Origin: Acanthochromis polyacanthus | Taxonomy: Eukaryota > Chordata > Actinopteri > Pomacentridae | DNA: 64,000 nucleotides | Direction of reading: 5' to 3' | Assembly: GCF_021347895.1 (NCBI RefSeq) | Contig: NC_067130.1 | Span: 29,161,817 to 29,225,816, forward strand | Shown: positions 49,298 to 60,374 of the stretch, piece after piece | How the letters are laid out: each line of letters begins with the position of its first letter | Position numbering within the stretch: position 1 is the first letter of the stretch | Notes under the pieces: model-generated | What the model was told of the DNA's origin: nothing | Database searches by the model: none | The model's input: only the letters and a program-made list of their open reading frames with translations | Program-made: the position numbers and the translations under genes

Positions 49298-49645
49298 CAA
49301 AAACAAGAAACAAAACAACAAAAAATGAGACAACACGAAACGAAACAAAAAGGAAAGAAAAAGACTAAAAAGTTACAAAGCGACAAAAAAAATGAAGAAA
49401 TGACACAAAAAATGACAAAAGCGTGAAACAAAACAATCAAAACGATATACAAAACAATGAATAAAACAAAACAAAAAATGACAAAAATGAGACAAAAAAC
49501 ACAAACGAGACAAGGACACACAAGACGACAAAAAAGAGGAAGAAAATGACACAAATATGAGACAAATGATAAAAGTCAGACAAGAAAGATAAAAAAACAA
49601 CAAAAACAAGACAAAATATTACAGAAACGAGACACAAATCGACAA
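49298..49645. repeat. Degenerate GACAAAA minisatellite, right part
   Basis: This continues the array at 48046-48424 after the SINE, with units such as ATGACAAAAGCG, GAGACAAAAAAC and ACAAAACGATATAC. The total array before insertion was about 715 bp. Confidence 0.85.
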
Positions 49646-49764
49646 AAGAACAATGAGCAATCTGGTATTTTACTTTATGATCGAAACAACTTGTCGTGGT
49701 CTGGGAATTACAGTTTCACAAATTTTCAATGAGCAGTTAATGTCTTCTCTGTGATTCTTACACT

Positions 49765-49852
49765 TTTTAAAGTCGTCACATGGGCCAGATTTGACCCTCT
49801 GAAGGGCCGGTTTTGGTCCACGAGCCGCATGTTTGACACCGCTGGTCTTAAA
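49765..49852 (-). mobile_element. Terminal fragment of a DNA-element-like repeat
   Basis: Read on the minus strand the block starts CAGCGGTGTCAAACATGCGG. It continues with CTCGTGGACCAAAACCGGCC and TCAAATCTGGCCCATGTGAC. This resembles the CAGGGGTGTCAAAC end of a widespread vertebrate/fish repeat. A partner terminus was not found, although the minisatellite next to it may be its interior. Confidence 0.35.
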
Positions 49853-50045
49853 CAATATTACATTAAATTAAAGTGACAGAGGAAAGTGTCTCAGCACCAG
49901 CAAAAATGATGGTTTCGCCTTCACCCACACAACACAACACAACACACAACACACAGGCCGGTCATGTGTGTGCCGTTACATCACATGCCGTTTATATCTG
50001 CTTTTACCTACAAGTGGAGAAGCGACATACTGTGGCAGGTCCTTG

Positions 50046-50100
50046 AGTGTTTGTGTATGTGTGTTTGTGTGCACGTGCATGTGTGTTTATGTGCACACGC
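50046..50100. repeat. GT/TG-rich simple repeat
   Basis: Alternating GTGTTTGTGTATGTGTG and GTGCACGTGCATGTGTG units form an impure dinucleotide repeat that could adopt Z-DNA. A CA-rich stretch (49925-49955) lies just upstream. Confidence 0.7.
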
Positions 50101-51010
50101 CTGATGCTGAGCCACAGCTGGCAGCCCTCATTACAGGCTGAACACACAGGGGGAGACTTAAGTGCTGCGCTGAGACAGAAAAAAAACACCAGCTCGAGGC
50201 TACAGAGAGGAGCAGGAATATGAAAATAGGAATAACTGTGAGGAGACGGGGAGCTAGTGGACCTAAACGGGGAATTGTATTCATCTAATCTGGAATCTAA
50301 TGTCTATTTCCTGCTTTTTTTTTTCCTCCACAGGTTTCAGATTCAACTTTCAAGGAAATCAAATGTTCCCTCCATCGTTTCGACACCATCTTGACACCGG
50401 GCTAAAAGTGATTTTTATTTCGTTTCACGCTAGACTTAATCCCACTGTCATTATGTCGGGCACGATCTGTGGAGTAAAGCCGCTACGCACAAACAAAGTC
50501 ACTCAATATCACCTCCCTGGAACATCTTCTTCTACTGCATCGAGTAAACAAATCTGACCGGCGATGGAAACGATGGTTAGAGGGGAACTCGTGTGATAAT
50601 CACAACAAATTTCCTTTCAGTTTCCTGTTTAATATTTAATCTGCTGGGGGAAAAATGTGAGCAGAAGTCTGGAAACAGAACTGTAGCCACCAGCAAGGAA
50701 GCTGAGGTCCTGTTGTTGGAGTTTTTAGGGACATGAAGAAGAGTTTATGCTCCACGGTTGCACATGTAACTGAACAGGTGCACAGATCTTGAAGAAAAAT
50801 GGCACATTTTTGGAAATAATACATATTCATCATGAAAATGCAATTAGACTTTAATTTAAAGGACTTCTTTGCATTTAACTCAGTGATCAATCTGGCTGAA
50901 AATTGAATCCAATTCAGCCTGTTTGCAATGATCGCATCCATATTTTTTTTAATCTAAAGAGATTTCTGAAAAATAAATTCATTTTAAAATATTCAACTTT
51001 GGCTCTAAAT

Positions 51011-51999
51011 CGGGCTGCACAGTGGAGTAGTGGTTAGCACATTCACCTTGCAGCAAGAAGATCCCTGGTTCGAGTCCTGGCCTGAGCCCGGGATCTTTCT
51101 GCATGGAGTTTGCATGTTCTCCCAGTGCATGCGTGGCACAGCGTCCTTGAATGAAGTAATGCATTTCAATTCATACACCATTTAAGAATTGTTGCTTTGT
51201 TTAAGGTTATTCAGGCAAGTATGTTCTGAAGTTTTTGTATAGTATACGCCTATATAGGGATATATTACCTGGCAGGTAAGAAAGTGTGTAAAACATTGTT
51301 ATAATTATTAAGGTAGTTTAGGCATTAGCTGCTTAAGTATAATACCAATGCAAGCACCTTTGCAAAGAAAAGTATAAGGATAAGTAACAAACCGTTCTTG
51401 TTTGAGGCAAATGGGTTTATGGTGTGATAAGTAAATTTACTAGTATTTGAATTTGCCACAGATTTAGTTATCACAAATTTGCAATGGGGTCATCAACAAT
51501 GACCATTTACTGATGTATCCTTTTTCAGTTTTGAAAGTACTATTTCACTTTTGGAAAGATATATGTGAAGTATTACCTGACTTTTTCTTAGAGAAATGTG
51601 ATAAATCTGCAGTGTGATATACCAAAATCAAAAAATTCAATTTTTGCAACATTTTGCAAACCGATGATTTAGATCTTGGGCTCAAATTGAAGCCAAGAAC
51701 ATATACTAGAAGACTGTATTGACAGAATTTGTGGGCATTTTTTTTTTTAACCTTGGACTTCATTCAAGGACACTGTGGTGGGCTTCCTCCCACAGTCCAA
51801 AAATATGCTGAGGTTAATTGATTACTCTAAATTGTCCGTAGGTGTGAATGTGAGTGTGATTGTTTGTCTGTATATGTAGCCCTGTGACAGACTGGTGACC
51901 TGTCCAGGGTGTCTCCTGCCTTCCGCCAGCTGGGATAGGCTCCAGCACCCCCCGTGACCCTAGTGAGGATAAAGCAGTGTATAGAGGATGGATGGATGG
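51011..51999 (+). mobile_element. Full-length tRNA-derived SINE, split by a TIR element
   Basis: The head starts GGGCTGCACAGTGG and has a pol III A box (TGGTTAGCAC, 51031-51040). A perfect B box GGTTCGAGTCC lies at 51067-51077. The body runs to a GGATGG tail. A 16-bp duplication AACTTTGGCTCTAAAT flanks it (50995-51010, 52000-52015), proving retrotransposition. The 641-bp TIR element at 51137-51777 interrupts it. Around that junction the usual stretch GTTTTCTCCGGGTACTCC is missing. Confidence 0.92.
51137..51777. mobile_element. Non-autonomous TIR element, 641 bp, inside the SINE
   Basis: Inverted ends CACAGCGTCCTTGAATGAAG and CACAGTGTCCTTGAATGAAG differ at one base. A 4-bp direct repeat GTGG borders both sides (51133-51136, 51778-51781). 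The interior is AT-rich without a credible frame. The 4-bp duplication is short, and the adjacent SINE deletion leaves its exact length uncertain. I do not recognise the family. Confidence 0.75.
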
Positions 52000-52404
52000 A
52001 ACTTTGGCTCTAAATTCTACTTGTCGTCACAAATCTGTGGTCTCGATCAATGTGCCATCCAAATAACCAATAAAAACTGAGATTTTAAAGGTCAAACAGG
52101 TGCTATTTGAACCAAACAAAGGTATTTCATTGTATTTTGTGTTGGAGTTTGTGTTATTCCAAGATTTTGACAGCAACATTTGAATTTTTCCTGCAAATAC
52201 GACTCCAAAGACCTTCGATTACTAATAATTGGTATTGACCCTGAATAAATCATATCAGCCTTAGTAAGTCCTCTCTGTGTTAATTTTTGTATGTCTTTGT
52301 AGTCCTTTTTGTAGATTTTTTGTCAATTTGTGCCATTTTGTGATCATGAACCATTTTACATGCTCCAGCCTCCACTCTTGGTTTTCATACTTTTAGATGA
52401 AAAC

Positions 52405-52850
52405 CAATAAAACTGCTCTATGTTTATCTGTAAAGCTCTGCTGGGAAAACTCCCAGAACACCTCAGCATCATTCTCACTTTCAGTTCTGGCAGTTACCAT
52501 CTGTGCACCTCCAAGTGGGTCCTGTTGAAAGTTCTCCAGACTCTAACAGGCAAACAGGTAAAACAGCGTTCTCATATCATGCACTGTGGTCATGAAATAA
52601 TCTTTAAAAATTCTTAAACTAGAAACATTCATGTCTATTAATAGGCTTAAGAATATCATAAAGAATACAGTGAAGGACTGTCAGTGTTTTTCTTGAGATG
52701 TCCTTAATAGCTGTCCATCTGTTTTATTGTTTTACTGCTGTTTATTCGTGTATCATGTTGACCAGGTTTCCCTTGTAAAAGAGATCTCTAATCTCAATGG
52801 GACTTCTTGGTTAAATAAAGGTAAATAAATAAATAAAAATAATAGATTAC
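52405..52850 (+). pseudogene. LINE ORF2 C-terminus and 3' tail
   Basis: A frame at 52420-52617 opens FICKALLGKLPEHLSIILTF and SSGSYHLCTSKWVLLKVLQT. This resembles the LVYKAL..G..P.YL C-terminal region of fish LINE ORF2 proteins. It is followed by a tail with CCAGGTTTCCCTTGTAAAAG, CTCAATGGGACTTCTTGG, TTAAATAAAGG and an AAAT microsatellite. The coding part is short and decayed; 5' truncated and inactive. Confidence 0.65.
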
Positions 52851-53879
52851 AGATCATTAAATTGGATTATTTAACCAGCAAATATAAATTTAAGTTAAAA
52901 TATAATCAAAACATATACTATTTGTCAATCCATGACTCCATTTTGGTTAGTATATATTCTCACAGTTTTATATATTAGAATTAGATTATCAAAGCATTTT
53001 TGGTGGTTTGTCAAATATTCTTTGGGAATTTGTAGATATGAGCTCAGTATTTTTGCAGTTTGGGAAGAAGTCCTGCCTATTTTGACCAGATTCATTGGCT
53101 TTTGTCATCATTATTTCCTGTATTTTTGTGGGAAGGAGGAATTCTGAAAGAGCGCAAAAAGAAAAAGTTTGAAGGTAATGCAGCAAACTGTTGAATGCTA
53201 GTCAAACTTTACCAGCTTATTCTGCAGAACATAACTATTCTGCTTTGAAGGGGAAAAACACTCTGACTTGTGTGTGTATTTCTTGATCCAAATCCTTTGC
53301 AAAACTTTGTTTTTAAAAAAAAAAAACAAACAAACAAACACTGCGTTCATTGTCAAGAAATCAAGGTAAATAATCTGCTTTTTCTTAATTGCTAAATGTT
53401 CCGGTAGAAGAACAGCAGAACATGACAGTTTCTATCTTGATTTAAATTTGTCCTTGTACTTATAAATCCCATACAACACTCCATATAGAGAATACAATAT
53501 TTTCTCTGTATTTTCCTGACACACTAGTTTGCAGTCTTTGTGACGTCTTAGAAAATATTTCATTTACTGAAGCACGTTGGTAAAAGGCGGATTTAGTTCA
53601 TGAGTAACTAACAAAAAGGTGAAGAAGACTTAAATATTTGCATTTTAAAGGGCAGTAAACAGAACAAAAACCATTTCCATCTTGTGACAGTATGTGTTTG
53701 AGTGCAATGTCAATGTTATATCCTTTTCAGCATAAAATATGATTGTATATTCCCTCTAATTTGTGTGAATAACTTGTCTTAAAAGAGCCACACTTTTACC
53801 TAATTTATTTCTTTTTGTTTTGGAAGGTGTCCAAACAAAATGTCACATCGTCCTGTTTTTGCAGAGAATTTTCAATGTT

Positions 53880-54690
53880 TGCTGCTCGGAGGTTTCGTAG
53901 TTAGCGGACAAAGATAGCGGAAGAAAAAAACAAAGCTACCTGAAATAAGCAGCTAATGATAGATTAGTTCATGAAAAATAAATGATAATTATTTGTTTTG
54001 TTTGCATGTTTGAAGAAGTAACATGTATGAAGTTATCTGTAGCGTTAGAAAGTCACAGTCATCAAGTTTGGTGTCAATATAAATGCTGACATTGGATCCT
54101 AGTCATGTAATATTTTGCATGCTTTTGTTTTGAAATTTAAACAAACATGTACAGCAGACGTTATGACGTCCTCGACCTATGGCCTTTTGTTTTTACATCG
54201 CCATCTCCCATAGATTTATTAAGAAAGTCTTGTTCCATCATTTGGACGTACAGCAAATACGACATTAAAACAAATTTCCAAATTTCCTTCAGGCAGGAAC
54301 GAGTTGGCGAGCAGAGAGGACGAACACGTCATCACGCGGCGCTAGATGAGGAAGACTGCTTTGTTTACATTTGCCAGTTGTACACCATATTGGATTGTGC
54401 TACACTGGCTTTCTTTTGTTTGTGTTGTTTTTTTGGAAACCTTTAGCCCTTCATTATGACTTCCAAGCATGAGTCAGACTCTTCTGATGGGAGTGCTTCG
54501 AAGAAAAGGAAAGCCAACTCTATGGAAGCAAAATTAAATCCAACGAGTGTGATTTTACCACTGTGTTGGCATAAGTGAGTGACATAGGTGCTTATGGACA
54601 GTGAGTGAGTTCAGACATATGGTGAAAATCGTGTTACGTCGCGCCATAGGAAAGGAATTCCGATGCAAGTCCAGAACCCCCTATATTTTC
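53880..54690 (+). mobile_element. Possible pogo/Tigger-like remnant
   Basis: A 40-codon frame (54456-54578) begins MTSKHESDSSDGSASKKRKA. It resembles the basic leader of pogo/Tigger- or jerky-type transposases, then stops at TGA. The surrounding GC-richer sequence (ACGTTATGACGTCCTCGACC, CGTGTTACGTCGCGCCATAG) looks like transposon flanks. Inverted ends were not matched, so this is weak. Confidence 0.3.
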
Positions 54691-55063
54691 ATAATTACAC
54701 TGCTCAGTGAACACCTTTAACTGCATTCTACAGCAAATAAATCTACAGCGTGTGCAAAGTTAAGCACTTCCCACTGCATGTTTTTGGCGTCCCTACCGAC
54801 ATTGAACCCGACAACTTTGTATCGTGGTGCTTTTCTTTGTAACACATTCGAGTGTAAATGATATTATTTATAACATCCCAAATGAGCCTGTTGTTAAGCC
54901 TCTAACTTGAGTAGAGTCAGGAGAAGCAACGCAGCCAGAAAATCCTCAAAGGTGCGGTAGCTTTTATGTGGGAGGCAGAATCCACTCTGAAAGGAAATCT
55001 CCACACAAACACACACGGAAAGAAAAAAAAAGTAGAAAATAAGAAAGGCCGCTTATCGCTCCC

Positions 55064-55089
55064 TGGTTACCGGTTGGCATGGCAACCAA
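55064..55089. promoter_or_regulatory. RFX X-box-like palindrome next to CCAAT
   Basis: GGTTACCGGTTGGCATGGCAACCAAT contains GTTGGCATGGCAAC, one base from the palindromic X-box GTTGCCATGGCAAC bound by RFX factors, and abuts CCAAT. It sits in an otherwise unannotated, GC-richer intronic stretch. Function is inference from motif match only. Confidence 0.3.
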
Positions 55090-55935
55090 TAAAGCACATC
55101 TGCGCTTTATGGCTGCATCATTATGGGAGAAATCAGTTGTGCTCGGATAAAAGTGCCCAATTGTGATATAAAACATATTGTTTTGTTTAATGCGTTTCAC
55201 ATGCTGGCTTCTCTCTGGCAGTGATTTATGTCAAATTGCTGCTTTTTATAATTGTCCCACGATTTTTTTAATGAAATTTCTGATCTATACTTATTGGAAT
55301 TTTGCAGTTCTACGTTGGAAATATAAAAGAAAAACATGGTGACAAGGGGGGACCACGGAGTAAGAGATCAGAGCTGAGGGACGACTTGGAGTCGACACAA
55401 TGATGAGGACTGTGAAGGAAAAGCCTCTTAGCAGCATACTACAGTAATACCCACCAACATCGGAAATGTATTTTCACTTAGAGGAACTTCTCTGTAAAGA
55501 ATTAAATTAACATTCAGACTCTCTCTATTGTGCTGAAACATTCACACAGAGTGGATGAGTCTCAGTGCAGGACCGTCTGAAGGCATAAAAGACCCGTCAA
55601 CCCGCTGCGAATCAAAGGTAGAGAAACGCAGCCTTCTTCTTTTAAACACATTTGGAGGTCACTACTGCTTTCTCACGTAGCATCCTACGATCCATAAAGT
55701 TTAAAATAACCTGCCGCAGGAATATTTCTTCCATGTTTGTGAGTGGAAATAGACAAAAAAAAGAGCACTGAGCAAAGCTTTCAAAGTCAGTAAAAACATC
55801 AAAGTGTAGTCGTGCTATTTCAAGTAGATGCAAAAAAAATCAATAATCAGAAAGTCATGAAAGCTATGTGTTAGCAATGGTTTGTGCTTTGGAAACCTAA
55901 AAACATGGAATGAAAAGGGTAAGTGAAAAAATATA

Positions 55936-56915
55936 AAGGATGGTCTCTAAAGTCTGGACACATAGGAAATCTAATTTACTATATATTTTTTGCCTACACA
56001 GATTAAATACGACTTTGTTGAAAGAAGAAAGAGTTGAACTGGTATTTCTCAGTGGACATGAAGGATGAACATAAGGAAAGATAGGCCGATTTGAGGATGT
56101 AACCCCCCACTCCGTTTGTCCACATTGCCTTTCCAGTGAGCCGACCGTCTGATCTGTGTGACATCAGGAAGCGGGCGTTACTTTGAAAATGTTTTCAGTA
56201 TCTCGTGAATGGAAGGTTGTAAAGACTCGGGACAGAGATTGGTGCATTCAGTGTGTCTGAATTATGCCTGACAGATGAAACTTCCAAACCTCTAAGATGT
56301 TCAGTTCGGGAGATATTTGCAAAAATGTTCACCCACTGAGTTTCAATGGGGATACGCGGAAGTGAATTTTTTTTTTTTTTTTGAGACACTCAAAATTCAT
56401 CCCAGAGAAAGTGGTTAGGAGGACATTTCAGACCATTCTCAGTCATTTGGGATAGGTTTCCGGTGACACTTTTTTTGGGTCCTATACCATTAAAATTTTC
56501 TTAAGTGTGAATTAGCGCGAGTGTTAGTGTTAATGCCAGGGTTGAGTTGGGTTAGGGTTAGTGGGGTTAGGGTTTGTGGGGTTAGGGTTTGGGAAGTGAT
56601 TTTTTGGGGCTAGCATGAATTTCAGCCAAGACCAATTCTTTAGTTTTGGCTGATATATTTGGTTGTCCAGAATGGGGTTTATCCATGACACTGCCAGTTT
56701 CTTGAAACTTTTTAACCGCCTTCACCAACGTGGAAAAGGCAAGTGGAACTGTCCTTGGATGATGTGCATTAAATTCATCTGCTATCTTTCGATACGTCCA
56801 TCCTTCACATCCACTGAGAAGTACCTTCTTTCAACAAAGACATATTTAATCTGTGGAGGCGAAAAAATTATAGCTTATGAGATTTCCTATGTGTCCAGAG
56901 TTTAGTGACACTCTT
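55936..56915 (-). mobile_element. Tc1/mariner-like element B, rearranged
   Basis: This belongs to the same family as 39303-40646: ends TCTAAAGTCTGGACACATAG (left) and CTATGTGTCCAGAGTTTAG (right), with TA at 55934-55935 and 56916-56917. The right arm carries the transposase start on the minus strand. The left arm also carries the first ~25 transposase codons, on the plus strand, so the element is partly palindromic. About 390 bp of unrelated sequence (56105-56500) lies between. The telomere-like GGGTTAGGGTTAG run is at 56538-56593. Confidence 0.75.
56600..56845 (-). pseudogene. Helix-turn-helix transposase start of element B
   Basis: Minus-strand translation gives an open stretch including GWTYRKIADEFNAHHPRTVP, LAFSTLVKAVKKFQETGSVM and DKPHSGQPNISAKTKELVLA. 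It is the better preserved version of the domain broken in element A. This is the N-terminal DNA-binding part of a Tc1/mariner/IS630-type transposase. It runs into the telomere-like repeat instead of a catalytic domain. A short deletion near the start removes the ERVEL residues. Confidence 0.65.
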
Positions 56916-57760
56916 TACTCTGTGTTTGACTGAGATGACCATCCAAAAAATGGAAGTATAAACACTGGAGAGCATATTTGCCAAGTTTATACCAACTAAA
57001 CCCACATACTACGAATAATACAATGTAATCCTAAATATGAAAAAAGCAATCTCTGCAGTGAACTCTAAGAAAACAGATTAGCTGTTTGACTTTACATGTG
57101 TAACAGCTGCAACAGTAAAGTATGTGTACACACTTTGTTGCCTGCTGCAGTATTAATTCGGCAAAAATCTACCTTTGAATTGCGTAATGTTACAGCAAGA
57201 TTCACAATTTAACAGCTCTGTTTTGTTTGGATGCAATTTCTGTGTAAATTCTCCACTTTTGAAACCTTCACAGGAACCACATGTCAGTTTCCATCAACGC
57301 TAATGACTCCCACACGTCAAAGGAGACGCCCAGGTGGAGCTGTGATTCCTACTTAGAGGCATTTTCACTCTGACAAAACATAATTTAGATGAAGAAACAA
57401 CACAGAAGAAGCTGATAAAACATCTAAGAGCTTCATTAAAACTTAAGCTACAAAATCATGAACTTCATTTTGCTGTGCTTTTTCATGAAACACTAAAACT
57501 TTTCTCTCCCTTTCTGCATAGTGAAGGACGCTCGGAGCCAGTTTCTGTAAGTGTTTTGAAAACATTATAGTTCAGTAGTTTTCATAGTTACAGCCACCTA
57601 TGGTGCTATTACCATCCTGTGTGACCATTACTAATACAGAACACCTTTGCAGTACTCCCTCAGCAACACCCAGAACCAACTCATATATGTAAAACACACC
57701 CAAATACTGAGGAAGTATCTTGCAACAACCTAAAACTACACTCTAGCAAAGAGTGGAAAC

Positions 57761-58030
57761 TACACCGATCAGCCACAACACTAAGGCCACCAGTCACTAG
57801 TGCTGGGATGCAGACATCTGAGGTTTAAACCTCAGAGAATCTGACTTGTTTCAGCTCGTCCTGCAAATGCTTGATTGGACTGGCATTTAAATAGCTTGCA
57901 GTATGGATTTGGGCTCTTGGTCGAGTTCCTCGAACCATTGCTGAGCAGGTTTTGCATTGTCATGGGATGTAGCAGGAAGGGTATTTGATCAGCAGTAATG
58001 TTTAGGTTGGTGAGAAGTGTCAAAGTAACA
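57761..58030 (-). pseudogene. Mariner-like transposase remnant with terminal repeat
   Basis: The left border TACACCGATCAGCCACAACA is the terminal repeat also seen at 11518. On the minus strand a decayed frame recovers NAKPAQQWFEELDQEPKS-like residues. They correspond to the segment just after the second catalytic Asp in fish mariner-type transposases. Frames shift repeatedly and the rest of the gene is missing. Confidence 0.55.
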
Positions 58031-58039
58031 TGTAAGAAT

Positions 58040-58660
58040 AGATCGATTATCGTCCTGGCTGATTATTGGGGCAGATATTTGGCATTTGTATGATTAGCTG
58101 TATTTTTTATTTTTTTTAAATTAAAGGATTACCGACAAAGTAAATGTGATACTATGGGTCTGAAACAGCCGCTTTTCTTTTGATTGTAGTCATTCTGTGG
58201 TCTCAGAAATTTCTCGAGCAGAGACACAATCAAAACAAAATGAACAAAAAGCGCAGATGTTGGCACAAACAGGAAATTAGCTACCTCCACAGCTGCTAAT
58301 TTAGTGCTAAGTTAGAAAGCAGCCACAGATTAACCCAAAACTTTGTTTGAAAAACAATAAATAATAATGCTTTAAGTTATGGGATTTTGCGAGTGAACTG
58401 CAGCAGACAAATTGATCAGTTGCAGTTGGTCAAGAATATTTTAGCATCCTGTGATGACTCCTGTTGCTGGCATATATATTTAGCTATAGCAATCTGTGTT
58501 AATGAAGCATCCTCGTTATGAATAAATCCCCTGCCAACCAATGCTGTTAAAATCTCATTTTTATTATGTATTGGTTCCTATTATTGGTCTTTCTTGATGA
58601 CGAATAATTGGTATCAGCAGCCAGGACTTAAGATTTGCCAGCAGAACAATGTATTGTACC
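58040..58660. mobile_element. Possible old DNA-transposon remnant
   Basis: The left block GATCGATTATCGTCCTGGCTGATTATTGGGGC is only weakly mirrored by the right block (ATAATTGGTATCAGCAGCCA, GGACTTAAG). The motif style resembles fish elements whose ends contain CGATTATTGGC-type repeats. No target duplication was resolved. Confidence 0.25.
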
Positions 58661-60374
58661 ATAATTCGGTTCATCTCTAAGTGGTTTTATGGTGTCTGGT
58701 GGAGTATAGCTTTTATTGCTGCTTTGTATTAACAAAATCTTTCACAAATGATCACTGCACAGCTTAATGCATCTTAGTTCATCTGTTTTAATTTAAATTT
58801 GACGACATTCCTGCTACTCTGCTGCCTGGAAAAGAAAAAAAACTGCTCAGTATTACGTACTTCTATCTGGATTCTTGATGATTTGTGGTTGAAATTTCAG
58901 ACTCAGAGCTTCACACTTTGCCAAATCAGATATTAAAAAATGCTCACGTGACCCAAGCAGGAGCAGTTTATTCAGAACGAACCACTGCGGCTGCAAGAAC
59001 AGAATGAACAGAGCACATGAAAACATGAATCACCCTCCGTGCTGCTTTTATCACAATCAATAACTCACTTTGTTGTGTTAAGTACATGTGTTTGTGTTTG
59101 TGTGTTTGCATGTTTGTCCATGAAGGGAAGATCTGACGAGTGTGTAGACAGAAGTCAGGTAGAAGAAGCTACGGGTTTTAATATCCCTTTATCGTCGCCG
59201 CAATATTTCCACGAGGGTGCCAGACGTCGGCACAGGAAATATAAAAGGTGATGCTATCGACTCACACACGGAGACAAATGTCACTTTTCTTTGTATTGTT
59301 TGCTACAACCAGCAAAGTATGTTCCAGTAGGTTCACTAAACCACAGCAAAACGTTAAAAACAACACAGATAATCATGCAAAAGACGTGCGATTTCCACAC
59401 AGGTGTACAAAATCACACGCAAAAGGTCCATGTTCTGTGTATTTCATCAAGCATAAATCCAGATCCTGTGATTCAGCCTTTATCACTGGGATAAAAATAG
59501 AGCCTGAACTGCTTTAACATCGCAGAAACAATGGCAGAACCAGATGGAGAGATAAGTGTGAGTCATGCTGCCCATCAAAAATCTGGAGGACGAAACTTCA
59601 GTTCATCTTGTTGCCTATTATTTGTGCTCTGTATGCAGAAAAAAAAAAGGCGAAAAATGTCAAATACTTAGATGCAAAACAAATTCTGGCAGAAAATGTG
59701 ACTCAGTGCCTGATAATCACGTTCCCCTCCTGGTAAACTGACATGCTTTCAGAAGTGAATTACTCTACACAGGAGGATGGATGAGATTTAATAAGCATGA
59801 ATGTAAATGTGAAACGGCTGCAGAAAATGGATGTTTTTAACAGGAAAAAGGGGAGAAACTGAGCACTGAATGTAAAATACAACATTTTACAGTCAGAAAT
59901 GTAGTATTTTTATGAGACCGATGTATCAAACAGATACATGTGATGTGTACACATAGAATTACCTTTCACATCTGCAGCTCTGTGGAGCTTTTTAGCCTAT
60001 TTTGTACCCATTTCATTGCTTATTTCTTTTATGCAATTTCATTTCCAGCAGCAGATGACTGTTTTCTGCACACAACAATTAAAAAAACTCAATATACTGT
60101 CTGTGCATCACAAAACATGGCATTAGTTTTTTGCTATTAAATGAATGGAGAACCATTTTGAGAGTCAGTTTAAGTCTTTCTTAATAAATTAAAAGTAAAA
60201 ATCCCACCTTTTATCAGTTTCTTTGTTCTTGTATGGTGGTAAACTGAGTGTCTTATGGTTATGAAAGATCCACGATATTTGAGAAAGCCCACTTGTGAAA
60301 CACTGATATCCACTTTTTTTTTTTACGAATTTCTTAAACTTAAAATGAAGAAAATTATTGACAGATTAAGCAAC

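Noticed and set aside
51031..51077. tRNA-gene-like A and B boxes
   Set aside because: They are the promoter head of a SINE with a 16-bp target duplication; no tRNA cloverleaf or anticodon stem is recognisable.
56538..56593. Interstitial telomere or chromosome-fusion scar
   Set aside because: The same run occurs at the same place in a second copy of the transposon family at 40506-40540, so it belongs to the element.
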